Shown here: positions 25,990 to 36,921 of the stretch, piece after piece
Numbering within the stretch: the stretch's first letter is position 1
How the letters are laid out: every line of letters starts with the position of its first letter
NCBI GenBank assembly: GCA_023333565.1
Contig: JAJKFH010002585.1
Span: 1 to 64,000, forward strand
DNA from: Puffinus mauretanicus
Lineage: Eukaryota > Chordata > Aves > Procellariiformes > Procellariidae
Direction: 5' to 3'
DNA: 64,000 bases
The notes under the pieces: model-generated
Seen by the model: only the letters and a program-made list of their open reading frames with translations
Told to the model about the DNA's origin: nothing
The model's database searches: none
Translations under genes and position numbers: made by a program

Positions 25990-26496
25990 TCCCCTGGACG
26001 AATCCCCCACCCCAGGGGCTGCCCGGGGGGGAGGTAACACGGGGGCTGCAGTGTCCCAGGCCGGCTGCAGGCAGGCAGGGGGGGCCCAGGAGAGCAGCTC
26101 ATATGGGGGGGTGCATGCCCCAGACGGGGAGGGGTGGGCAGCTGGGTGGCTCGCATTCCCCCTTCCCAACCCAAGGCGGTGGGGAAACTGAGGCAGAGGG
26201 TGGCGGTGGCAGGGTACAACCCGTCCCGGGACTCCCCCCCCCCCCGCCGGCTACCTCGGAAAGCCGCTTTGGCGATGCGGTCGGCTTTGCCGCGGAGCCC
26301 GGAGACGGTGCGGAGCTGCAGCAGCAGAGCCATGGTGCGGGGCGGTGCCGGCTGGCCGCGGTGCGGGGCGGTGCGGGGCGATGCGCGGTGCCGCGCTCCC
26401 AGCTGCGCTCCGAAGCGCGGTGCGGTGCGGTGCGCGGAGCCGCGGGGCGGTCCTCCCCCTCCCCAACGCTGAATTATTCAGCAGCGGCAACACCCG
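25990..26496 (-). promoter_or_regulatory. OTOF: OTOF 5' CpG-rich promoter / 5'UTR region
   Basis: CpG density rises sharply around exon 1, with GCGGTGCGGGGCG-type repeats at 26334-26450 immediately upstream of the start codon. The 15-bp odd palindrome GCTGAATTATTCAGC lies at 26468-26482, about 140 bp upstream of the ATG. It is the only AT-rich motif in the block and might position transcription. No TATA box of standard form is seen, and the transcription start cannot be placed from sequence alone. This is the expected promoter position for the minus-strand gene. Confidence 0.6.
26255..26333 (-). CDS. OTOF: Otoferlin, coding exon 1 (start codon)
   Basis: The 79-bp coding part of exon 1 begins at the ATG whose A is the complement of 26333. 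It encodes MALLLQLRTVSGLRG followed by KADRIAKAAFR, plus the first base of a glycine codon. This matches the otoferlin N-terminus (MALLxxLxTVSxLRGxxDRIAK), the first strands of the C2A domain. The donor is G|gtagcc. The start is fixed by this family match and by the N-terminal methionine alignment. The long plus-strand open frame across this site is a GC-rich shadow. Translation continues at 19224 after a 7-kb intron. Confidence 0.95.
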
Positions 26497-26577
26497 CCCT
26501 CCCTTCCCCCTTCCCCCTCCCCTCCCTCCCCTCCCTTCCCCTCCCTTCCCCCTCCCCTTCCCTCCCCTCCCCTCCCT
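26497..26577. repeat. 81-bp pure polypyrimidine/polypurine tract
   Basis: Eighty-one consecutive C/T bases on plus (G/A on minus) are made of CCCTCC and CCCTTCC permutations. The tract lies 164-244 bp upstream of the OTOF start codon. Tracts of this sort can form triplex (H-DNA), and the purine strand has many G runs able to form quadruplexes. It could act as a nuclease-sensitive promoter element. Confidence 0.9.
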
Positions 26578-29500
26578 GCTCCAGGAGGGCGGGTGGTTGT
26601 AGCAGGGGGGCAGTCTGCAAGGAGGTTTTGAGCAGGGAAACTGAGGCAAGGCTCCCCCCAGCACGGCTGGGTGCACAGCATCTGCAAGCTGGAGCCTCTG
26701 GGACAAGATTGTGCCCTCCCCCCACCCCAAACACATCACGGGGGAGGGGAGACCGGGGGTGCCCAGGAATACCTGAGCTCATCCCCCACCACCTGGGACC
26801 ACCAAGGACCGGCCAGCGTAGGGATCCCACACTGTTATCAGCATCTCCTGGGGTCAGGTGTGGGAGATGGGTGGGCTATCATCCATGTCCCCCCCCAGCC
26901 AGCCAGCAGGGGTGCGAGACAGAGCTACGACCGCCCCGCGCAGCCCATGGCTATGGCAGGAGGGCCAGTAGATGACGGTCCTTCAGCTGGACCATGAACA
27001 AGTTTGGGCCAGAGGATGGGACGTGTCTTGTAGCGTTGCTGGATGCAGGAAGGTCTTGGCCTCCCAGCCTGCAAGAGCCGCTGCCCGAACGCCAGCAGTG
27101 CCGCGCTTTGCTGCACGCTCATGCAAGCTGCGGCGTGCTCCGTGCTCTGCTCTGCGTGTTTGCCATGTTCTAGGCTGAACCTCAACAGGATCTGGTGGTC
27201 CAAACGTAATAGCTTTAGAATCCGGACTTGTGGGCTCAGTTTGGAGCGGGTCTTGCCTGTAGGGTTGCAAGCAACCTTTCCTGGAGTCTTAAACTTGTCC
27301 TTTATTTCAAGGAAGACGATCAATGCATGCATTTGGGAAGAGGAAGAGCATAGACGCAAGGGTCTTCAAGCCTCACACATCTGTCTTTCCTGCGGGGGCA
27401 CTTCCAGGAAAAACCCATCTGTGGTGAAGAGTGAACCCAGGAGAGCTTTAGCATCATCAGAGAGAGAGAAGCGAGGGTGAAACCTTCACAAACGGATAAT
27501 GAAACACTGGAAATAAGACATCTGTTTCCATCTACCACGTCAGGTTCTGTTAGAGAGTCTGGGTTGCTGTCCTCCTGCCAGCAGAAAAGATCATTAGGCT
27601 CATTCATAAGCGCATGAGAGTGAAGACACTGGTAGGGATTAACAGCGTGTGCCCTTCCTCGTTAGGTTCGTCATTACCTCCTGGCCGCACGGCCCAGAGG
27701 CGAGGGTGCTGCAGCACGGAGGGAGGGGGTGGCGGTGAAGGCAGCGGAGTGCTGGGTGCCGGCCATTGCTGGGGGCTGAGGGAACGGCAGGGTCGTGACA
27801 CCAGGAGGAGAAGGTGCAGCCCTGCCCAAGCTGCGCCACATCGTGCGAGCGAGGGTTTGGGCCCACGCAAGAGCTCAGGAGGTGAGACCACGCATGAGCC
27901 AGAGATGGGTCCAGCATGTCTGATACTGCTAAACCAGCATTTTTCGGTCTCTACTTGGTCTTTCTCAGCTGAGCCATCCAGGCTGGTGCTGCTTTTGCAA
28001 GCCCTTTCACCCTTCTGCCTTCAGTCTTGCTAAAAAGCTGGAGTTTGGAGGGAATGAGGGTTTCTCTGGGGCTCATCCTGATTGTTCAGAGGAGCTCCCA
28101 TGGGTTTTGCAATATGCTTTAACTTAGCTTGGCCTCTTTCAGGTGCTCGGCTCTCCCCTCTGATTTGTAATCAATGTGCAGCTGTATGGATGTCAAGTCT
28201 TACCATTGAGCAGCTCTAGTGGGACATAACAGCCATGTGAAGCCCCTCAGTCCAACACTGCTCATCTTTTCTGGTGACCCAGCAGAAGATGTCCTCACCT
28301 TCATCTCCCCCAGCTCCGCTTCTTGAATTCGCCCGATTCGAGAGCAAGCAAATCACACCAGCATTTCTAGGAGGCACCTTCAGAGCAACCCACGAGCACA
28401 GGTACCACAGAAAACACCTTCTACATCACATAGTTATTTAAACCTCTTACTCAACATCAGAAAGTTGATACCAGGTAAAAAAATCCAGTGTAAGGGGTGT
28501 TAACTGAAGATATTCATTGCAAGAGGCAGCAGGATGGATCACTTAGAGCTGCAACGTGCGGTTAGGTGAGTGGTGCTAGATGGCCACCATGGAAACACCA
28601 GCCTGAAGGACCTGGTAAGGATTGTGAATTCTTTTTTCCTGGTTTTATATTATATGAAAACCCAGACGTGATTTAACTGTTCCTACTGTAAAAGCACAGG
28701 TGGAGGGCTCTTGGTGAATGGTAACTCATAGTTTTACTTAAATAAAGAGGCACAGCAAAGCAAGAAAGAAGGAATTAAGACAGAAGATGATGTACACATG
28801 GGTCTTTATTATGTGCATTAAATCGGGCTGTGATCTGGCGACTGCAGTCGCTGAAAGCAGTGCGAGAAACTACTGCCCTTCGGCTGCTGGACAGAAGTGT
28901 CCCCTTGGCATGCCACAGCCAGCAAAGTTTGCCTGCTGATAGCTGAAGAGACCTCTGGGGCCCAACGCTCTTCGGGATGGTGGAAGATCCAGACTCGCAC
29001 CCCTGGTGATTTATCCACCCCTTATACCCCTAAATTGGGTAATGGAGAGGAGCGGGAGCAGCATAGGAGCCCAGCTGCAGCGAAGCCAGCAGAACACAAG
29101 GCTTGTCAAAGCGCGGTGCGTTACAGATGTTCTCTCCAGCTTGGGAGCTAAAGAGCTTGCCTGTCATCAGCAGCGCAAGATGAGAAAATGCCCTTTATAA
29201 ACATTAATTTCAGTTTTTCACAATGTCGCTGCAATTTTCACATCGCTGCATGTGAATAAAATTACACACCCACCTCTGAATCACTGAAGATTGCTCTTAT
29301 TTACTATGGGCTTACACCAAAGGCAAGGGAGAAAGGACTGGATGCCATGGCAGAATCAGGCCTTAACTAGTCCCTCCGCGTGCACCTCCCACAGCACCAG
29401 CATCCCATTAAAATAAATCCAATTGCACATGCTGCAGCAATAGTCTCATGATGATGCTACAGAACGTTAAGTCCCAAATTAATGAAATTCTCTCTTAACT

Positions 29501-30217
29501 CTTTTTCTGTATTTTTCCCCAGCTCTTCTCCTCCCACGCTTGAAAAATCCTATCAGCCTCCCCGTGTGTCAAACCGCTAGGATCCCTTCTATTAATTACA
29601 GAAAGTTGCTGGGTTTTTCTTTTCCCGTTTTTCTGTGTTGCCTGAGAGTCGGCCAAAGGCATCGCAGGCGGGGGCTGATTTCGGCCCCTTTCAGCAGCAG
29701 GAATCTCTGGGACAGGCTCCGCGGGACGTTCGAGGCCAGTGGGGTGCCAGTATATTGTGTAAGGATGTGCGTAGACAGAGCTCTATATTTTCCTGTCTTA
29801 CGTTTCTCTTCTCGTGCCATCCAGGCTGCTGCGTAAAATCCCCAGGAGCCCGACCGCGAGGAAGGCAGTTCCCCTTCCAGTAACGTGCCTGCAATAAATG
29901 CGCCAAACAGCCCGCTCCCAGTTTCCTCCCAGTTGCTAGAGAGCCGCAATGGAAGCCCGGACCATCCCCTCCCGCTGCGTTGCAGACGGGTGCAGGGATG
30001 CTTCCCGAGTCCCTCCGAGCAGGAATCTGGTGTTGGAGCAAAGTCAGCGGTAACGGGGGGCTCCCCCCGCCGGACGTGGGCGGGGGGGGGGTCCCCGCGG
30101 GCGGCGCCGCCAGCGGGTCCCGGCAGGCTGCGGGTCACCCGCCGCCCGCTCCCCTCGCGCCCCGGAGGACGCAGCAGCGCGGGGCAGGGCCCATCCCAGG
30201 AGGGGACGGAGTCCTGC

Positions 30218-31412
30218 GGGCAGCGTGCTTGGGACAGCGTGCTTGGGGGACAGCGTGCTTTGGGGACAATGTGCTTGGGGGACAATGTGCTTGGGGGACA
30301 ATGTGCTTGGGGACAGCGTGCTTGGGGACAGCGTGCTTTGGGGACAGCGTGCTTTGGGGACAGCGTGCTTGGGACAGCGTGCTTGGGACAGCGTGGTTTG
30401 GGGACAGCGTGGTTTGGGGACAGCGTGCTTGGGGACAATGTGCTTGGAACAGCGTGCTTTGGGGACAGCGTGCTTTGGGGACAATGTGCTTGGGGGCAAT
30501 GTGCTTGGGGAGAGCGTGCTTTGGGGACAGCGTGCTTGGGACAGCGTGGTTTGGGGACAATGTGCTTGGGGACAGCGTGCTTGGGGACAGCGTGCTTGGG
30601 GACAGCGTGTTTTGGGGACAGCGGTTTTGGACAATGTGCTTTGGGGAAGCGTTTGGGACAGCTTTGGGGACAGCTGGGACTTTTGGGGACAATGTGCTTG
30701 GGACAGCGTGCTTTGGGGACAGCGTGCTTGGGACAGCGCGTGGTTTGGGGACAGCGTGCTCTGGGGACAGCGTGCTTGGGGACAGCGTGCTTTGGGGACA
30801 ATGTGCTTTGGGGACAATGTGCTTGGGGACAATGTGCTTGGGGAGAGCGTGCTTTGGGGACAGCGTGGTTTGGGGACAGCGTGGTTTGGGGACAGCGTGC
30901 TTGGGGACAGCGTGCTTTGGGGACAATGTGCTTTGGCGACAATGTGCTTGGGGACAGCGTGCTTTGGGGACAATGTGCTTTGGGGACAGCGTGCTTGGGG
31001 ACAGCGTGCTTGGGAACAGCGTGCTTTGGGGACAGCGTGCTTTGGGGACAATGTGCTTTGGGGACAGCGTGCTTTGGGGACAGTGTGCTTGGGGGCAGCG
31101 TGCTTGGGACAGCGTGCTTTGGGGACAATGTGCTTTGGGGACAATGTGCTTGGGGACAATGTGCTTGGGGGACAATGTGCTTTGGGGACAGCGTGCTTGG
31201 GACAGCGTGGTTTGGGGACAGCGTGCTTGGGGACAGCGTGCTTGGGGACAGCGTGCTTTGGGGACAGCGTGCTTTGGGGACAGCGTGCTTTGGGGACAGC
31301 GTGCTTGGGGACAGCGTGCTTGGGGACAGCGTGTTTTGGGGACAATGTGCTTGGGGACAATGTGCTTTGGGGACAGCGTGCTTTGGGGACAGCATGCTTG
31401 GGGACAGCGTGT
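30218..31412. repeat. 1.2-kb minisatellite, 14-16 bp unit
   Basis: Roughly 75-80 head-to-tail copies of a unit near GGGGACAGCGTGCTTT vary mainly by CAGCG versus CAATG and by one or two fewer G or T. The unit has no stop codon in its common forms, so frames of more than 500 codons stay open on both strands; this is not evidence of a protein. A degenerate patch at 30600-30690 interrupts the array. The block around the rare GAGAGCGTG variant appears at 30510 and again 333 bp later, which points to a higher-order duplication. Each unit carries a G4 run. Confidence 0.95.
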
Positions 31413-32833
31413 TGGCAGGGCAGCGGTGCTGGCAGGGCACGCAGCAGCGGGTGCGGAGCGAGGACCATCCCGCAGCCCTGGGCTCCTTTCGGATGTAGGG
31501 AACGCCCTGGTCGGAGAGCTCTGGAGCCGGGACGTGCAGCAGCTCCGTGCGAGGCGCGAGAGGATTTCATCTTCCCGTGGGCGATTTTGCTGAGAGAAAT
31601 CTCACCTGCCCTTTCCTCCAGGCTGCTTTATTTACCCCCCGAAGCCTGCAGCGCTCAGCTCTGCAGCCTCCCATGCTGGGGCCAGTGCCCGCCGAGGTCA
31701 CCGGTGGCTACGGTGGTCCTGTCTCCCATCGGCAGCCAAAGTCCCAAATCCTGCAGAACAGGAGCAGGGACCGAAGCAGCTTTTCCATCAGCATCGGCCT
31801 GGAGGGGAGCCCCGGCCGGGCGGTGAAGGGGCTGCTGCTGGAGGCGCGACAAAAAGGAGCAGAAAAGACCCCTCTCCTGCAATGCAGATGTTCCTCAGCC
31901 CAAGCCCAGGTGCCAGAGCCTCCTTGCCCCGAGGGACAGCAATGTGCATTTCTTCATCTCCCATCAGACTTTTTTTTTGGCCCTTCTCTTCCCTGTGTGG
32001 GTGCTGCCCCTTTGCCCCAACAGCAAGACCTGAGCTAGAGCCTTGGAGGGTGAGTAACAAGGAGACCCTCACGGAGGGCAGGTATCCAAACCCGAGCGCC
32101 TTTCTGGAGCTTCTCCAGCCCTTTTCCTGGGGAGCTGTCAGGTGCTTTGCAACTCTCACTTGCACCACAGCTCCCCACAGAGCACTCACGCTAATTTAGC
32201 CCCACACAGCGGGAACTGGAGCCCCCACTGATGAACTGCCCCGTGGAGCAGTGGCTGGGCGCTACGGGTGCATGGAGAGCATCCAAGAGACTTACTCGTG
32301 ACCGCTGTCATCGGGGCCAAGGAATGAGCAGAAAAAGGGCTGGGAGCAACCCTTGTCCCCTGCCATCTTCCATGCTCACAGACCCCATCTTTCAGAGCCC
32401 AGCTCTTCCCGACCTTGACTCTGCCGCTGCAAGTCTCCCCCCGCCTGCCGCCGTCCCCCCTGCAGTGGAGTCTCTTGCATTTTAAAGAATTTCAGGGATG
32501 CAACTGTCATGAGCGAGGCTTTGCGGGACAAAGCTGCCTCGCAGCATCATCTATAATTTTGAGTGCTGCAGTGGGCGGCTCTGCGTGTGTGTGTCGGTCT
32601 CCGGAAAAAAGGGGGAAAATGCTGTGGAGGCAGTTTCTGTAGAGAAGCAGAAGGGTGAGCAAGCGAAGGGGCTTGCTGAGAAAGGGGGAATGCCAAACCA
32701 GTGAACTTCCCTGTGTAAATCAGTGCTTGCAAGGTGTCCTCACGAGGTCTTCTGGACTGAGTGTCCTACCCTGGGGCAGCTGCGAGGGAATAGGCGCGAG
32801 CTCTGCACCCTTAGTAACCGCAGGTCCTTCTGT

Positions 32834-33080
32834 CGTAGAATCATAGAATCGTTTAGATTGGAAAAGACCCTTGAGATCATCGAGTCCAACCGTTAACCTA
32901 ACAGGACACTAAACCATGTCCCTACACGCCACGTCTACCCGTCTTTTAAATCCCTCCAGGGATGGTGACTCCGCCACTCCCCTGGGCAGCCTGTTCCAGT
33001 GCTCGACAACCCTTTCGGTGAAGAAATTGTTCCTAATCTCCAACCTAAACCTCCCCTGGCGTAACTTGAGGCCATTTCCT
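32834..33080 (-). mobile_element. CR1 LINE 3' fragment (family B-like)
   Basis: A minus-oriented CR1 3' end. The plus strand reads 'gtagaatcatagaatcg', then GATTGGAAAAGACCC, GATCATCGAGTCCAACCG, CCATGTCCCTACACGCC, CTCCAGGGATGGTGACTCC and GCCTGTTCCAGTGCTCGACA, stopping after 'ttgaggccatttcct'. The CGTTTAGATTGG tail variant separates it slightly from the copies at 17394 and 19720. Confidence 0.92.
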
Positions 33081-35400
33081 GGACTGATGTCTTCCCCCGG
33101 AGCGATGACAAGACCCTCACTCATTTCCAGAGCAGCTGAAACTTCTGCCTGGGGTTTCCTGGCAGGGCTGAGCTGGTCTGTGCATCCATGGAGAGTCCCA
33201 GGCTCTGTTACAGTCCTCGCCTCTGCAGAGGAGACACCTGGACTAGGGCCCACCCAAAAGCATCATTTCCAGGCAGACAAAGACGATGTGCGCAGGGGAA
33301 CCCAAACCTTCGGTAGCTCTGAGACAGCAGCTCCAAGCACCCTCGCGCAATGCTCCTCCCAAAAGCAAACTCCACTGAAATGCCTGCGAGGTTTCCGCCC
33401 CCGTGACCGCTGTTGGAAAGCCAGTGCTGAACCACCCGGCTCTCGTGGCCAGGAACCTTCGGGTAATTTGCAGCCTCACCCTGGCCATGGTTATCTTCTC
33501 GCTCCAGCAAAGATGGAGTATTACATTTCATTATTCTTCTCCCTCCTTCTCACTCCCTTCTGTGTTCCCCTTTTTCCCTCCAGATGAATTTCTTAAGTGC
33601 AAAAGCCTTTACTAAGTGCAAAAGCCTATTAAGCAAAAGCCTCTCTTTTGCTTGACTGAACAAGCCCAGCTCTTCTCATCTCCTCCTGACGGACAGGACC
33701 TCTCTTCTCTGATCATCCCGATCCGCAGCTCCTCAGGCCAGGATGAGCACGGCGGTACCTGAGCTCCACGTCATCTCTCCAGGCCACGCTTGAGGGCACA
33801 AACACCGCCGGGGCTTGGCACCGGGCAGCATCTCCTTGCAGGTCTGGGACCCACAGGCACGCTCAGATCCTCTTCCTTGGTCTCTAATGCATTTTGCGCT
33901 CCAGCCCATGAATCATTTCGGTGCAATGTTCTCACCCTCCCTCCCAGCATGTCCTCAGCAGGTTTGTCCCATCTCCCCTTTAATGCCACGGTCATCAATG
34001 GAAGTGTTGAATGCAGCAGGTCCCACGTTTGGCTCCCCAAGAACTTCCCTCCTTGAGGTGCCTCCAGCCTGGCCCCTCTCCCTCCACCACAACCCGTCTC
34101 CTCTCCCTTAGCAGCTTCTTCGCCCCCTTCAAGCCTCCCACCAATTCCCGTCTCCTCCAGCTGCACCAGCAGCCCACCTCCCCTGCCTGGCTGCGCTAGC
34201 CCCAGCTAGAGGAGCTCCAGTCCCCTTCCCCAGCCAGATCAGCAGTTTTCAAAGGAAGCAATCTAGTCGGTCTAGCAGGGCTGACTTCTGGTAAATCCTT
34301 TTGCATCATTTTCCATTTACTTTCTTATCTTCCCATTGTATCCTCCGAGACAGGTTGGAAAGCTGTGCGGATGCCGGGTCGCGAGCACGCAGTGAACCAG
34401 ACAATCTTCTCACTCCTTCTTAAATGCCAGAGCTATCCTTGTGGCTCGGCAGCTGTAGCAATGCAGCAGCTCCCAGTGAGTGGATTTTTTAAATTATTAT
34501 TATTATTTTAAATCCTGGCATGAAGGTTTTCCCATTTTCTTGAATTCCACACAATTAGCAAACCTCGCTTTCCTAATCTCTCCGCCCTGCAGAGAGGAGC
34601 CAGCTGTAAGGACACGTGGTGGTTTTCTGCATGAGGTCTCCTGTGCCCGTGGCAAACTCCTGGCGATGGATCCCATCCCTCCCAGTATCTCCCCAGTCCC
34701 ATGGTGGCTGAACCAACATCTCACTGGGAACTAGAGAAGACGGCAGCAGGAGCCTGGCCAGCTGGGCCACTGAACCGCGGGGTCCCGCTCATGGGGATGC
34801 ACGGCTCGACCCGGGAGGAGCCCATCGACTCCAGGGCAGACCCGTCCTCGCGGAAAGCAATGCCGCGAGGCTTTTGGAAATGCTGAAGCCTGAGGCTGCG
34901 TAACCCGCTGAGACCAACACGTGCCTCTGCTGCACCACCCGACGGGGAGAGAAGGCGGCTGGGAGACCTTCTCCGGGGCTGGCACTCTGATGTCCTAGCG
35001 TGAGGCGGGTGCTGACAGCCCCTGGATTTCTATTTTCTGTCCTTTTCTTTTTCTTTTCTTCTATTTTTTTTTTTAATTTGAAATATCTCAGAGCTGAGGT
35101 TGAGATGCAAACAAAGAACAGCCTCTCCAATTCCCACACCTCCCAGTGCCCCTTACCAGCATAATAGGATTATTTTAATGGAACATGCAGCTCTCTGTGT
35201 GCAATTATTATTTTTTACATTGGTTCTTCGCAGGCAACTGACCCTTCCCAACGGCTTGCCAGGACAGGTCCCTGGCTGCCCTCCTGGGGCAGGAACAGAG
35301 CCCACTGTTCCCCTTACACGAGGAGCAAGGAAAAAAACCAAAAACCCTAAAGAACGCAAACCTGGGGACATTTCTGGATCCCCTGCAGCAGGAGGCTGGA

Positions 35401-35580
35401 GGGCAGGGGGTGCAGGGGTTGTTGGGGAGGGGTGCAGGCAAGGGTGCCAGGATGGGTGCAGGCAGAGGGTGCTGGGGTGGGTGCAGCGGTGAGGACTGGC
35501 TGGGTGCAGGCGGTGGGTGCAGGAGATGTTCAAGAGTGGGTGCTGGGGGGGTGCAGGGGTTTCTAGGGTGGGTGCTGGGC
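35401..35580. repeat. Degenerate GGGTGCAGG-rich repeat
   Basis: About ten imperfect copies of a motif near GGGTGCAGG or GGGTGCTGGGG occur at irregular spacing just left of the 38-bp minisatellite. It may be an older, decayed array. The same GTGCAGG core (CCTGCAC on the other strand) occurs in the minisatellite unit, so the two may be related. Confidence 0.6.
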
Positions 35581-35740
35581 TCCAACCGTTGCCTGGTGAT
35601 GGTGTTTGTGACCCGGCTGGGCTGGGCAGAAGCAAACAGGACGGATCCGGGGGCAGCTGCAGCGCAGGGACCCCCCACAGCCCGGACACGGCTGGCAGCA
35701 GGTAGGGGCTGAGCATGGCCAGACCTGCACCTCGGGGCCC

Positions 35741-36921
35741 CGCACCCCGCCCCACAGACACTGCACCCTCCATGGGTCCTGCACCCTGCCCCACGGACAC
35801 TGCACCCTCCATGGGTCCTGCACCCTGCCCCACAGACACTGCACCCTCCATGGGTCCTGCACCCGCCCCATGGACACTGCACCCTTCACGGGTCCTGCAC
35901 CCGCCCCATGGACACTGCACCCTTCACGGGTCCTGCACCCGCCCCATGGACACTGCACCCTTCATGGGTCCTGCACCCTGCCCCACAGACACTGCACCCT
36001 CCATGGGTCCTGCACCTGCCCCACGGACACTGCACCCTCCATGGGTCCTGCACCTGCCCCACGGACACTGCACCCTCCATGGGTCCTGCACCCTGCCCCA
36101 CAGACACTGCACCCTTCACGGATCCTGCACCCTGCCCCACAGACACTGCACCCTCCATGGGTCCTGCACCTGCCCCACGGACACTGCACCCTCCATGGGT
36201 CCTGCACCCTGCCCCACGGACACTGCACCCTTCACGGATCCTGCACCCTGCCCCACGGACACTGCACCCTCCATGGGTCCTGCACCTGCCCCATGGACAC
36301 TGCACCCTCCATGGGTCCTGCACCCTGCCCCACGGACACTGCACCCTTCACGGATCCTGCACCCTGCCCCACGGACACTGCACCCTCCATGGGTCCTGCA
36401 CCTGCCCCACGGACACTGCACCCTTCACGGATCCTGCACCCTGCCCCACGGACACTGCACCCTCCATGGGTCCTGCACCTGCCCCATGGACACTGCACCC
36501 TTCATGGGTCCTGCACCCGCCCCATGGACACTGCACCCTTCATGGGTCCTGCACCCGCCCCATGGACACTGCACCCTTCATGGGTCCTGCACCTGCCCCA
36601 TGGACACTGCACCCTTCATGGGTCCTGCACCCGCCCCATGGACACTGCACCCTTCATGGGTCCTGCACCCGCCCCATGGACACTGCACCCTTCATGGGTC
36701 CTGCACCCTGCCCCACGGACACTGCACCCTTCACGGGTCCTGCACCCTGCCCCACGGACACTGCGCCCTTCAGGGGTCCTGCACCCGCCCCATGGACACT
36801 GCGCCCTTCATGGGTCCTGCACCCGCCCCATGGACACTGCACCCTTCATGGGTCCTGCACCCGCCCCATGGACACTGCGCCCTTCACGGGTCCTGCACCC
36901 GCCCCACGCACCCTGCACCCT
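35741..36921. repeat. 1.2-kb minisatellite, 38/39-bp unit, about 30 copies
   Basis: I counted about 30 copies of a unit whose halves are GACACTGCACCCTTCATGGG and TCCTGCACCCGCCCCATG. Units with CACCCG are 38 bp; those with CACCCTG are 39 bp. Left-end units favour CTCCATGGG and CCCCAC, right-end units TTCATGGG and CCCCATG. In the middle the variant ACGGATCC recurs at 36118, 36234, 36350 and 36427, that is at 116, 116 and 77 bp, marking a three-unit higher-order repeat. The unit is stop-free in all plus frames, so open frames of more than 400 codons here are artefacts. Confidence 0.96.

Larger units (their letters stand above)
19225..26254 (-). other. OTOF: OTOF intron 1
   Basis: An intron of 7,030 bp lies between exons 1 and 2. 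It holds CR1 fragments at 19720-19940 and 21021-21471, a hairpin-forming inverted repeat at 19940-19965, a second inverted repeat in an AT-rich, conserved-looking block (21956-22001), a short (CATCC)n array near 23264, and GC-rich sequence rising toward exon 1. A run of 12 G (minus strand) lies 9 bases inside the intron from the exon 1 donor. No other exon was recognised, so any alternative first exon would need transcript data. Confidence 0.85.

Noticed and set aside
25680..26975. A 431-codon plus-strand open frame over the OTOF first exon
   Set aside because: It lies in CpG- and C-rich sequence where stops are scarce and is antisense to the well-supported OTOF exon 1. Its composition (Pro/Gly/Ser runs) is typical of a GC-rich shadow.
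29596..31440. A 614-codon minus-strand open frame and several plus frames of more than 500 codons
   Set aside because: They run through the 14-16 bp minisatellite, whose unit lacks stop codons in all frames. Reading frames on both strands stay open together, as expected from repeats rather than genes.
31600..31720. LLYLPPEA peptide resembling the N-terminal YVPP of CIMIP2C
   Set aside because: The match is only a few residues, with no in-frame ATG nearby and no usable donor in the needed phase.
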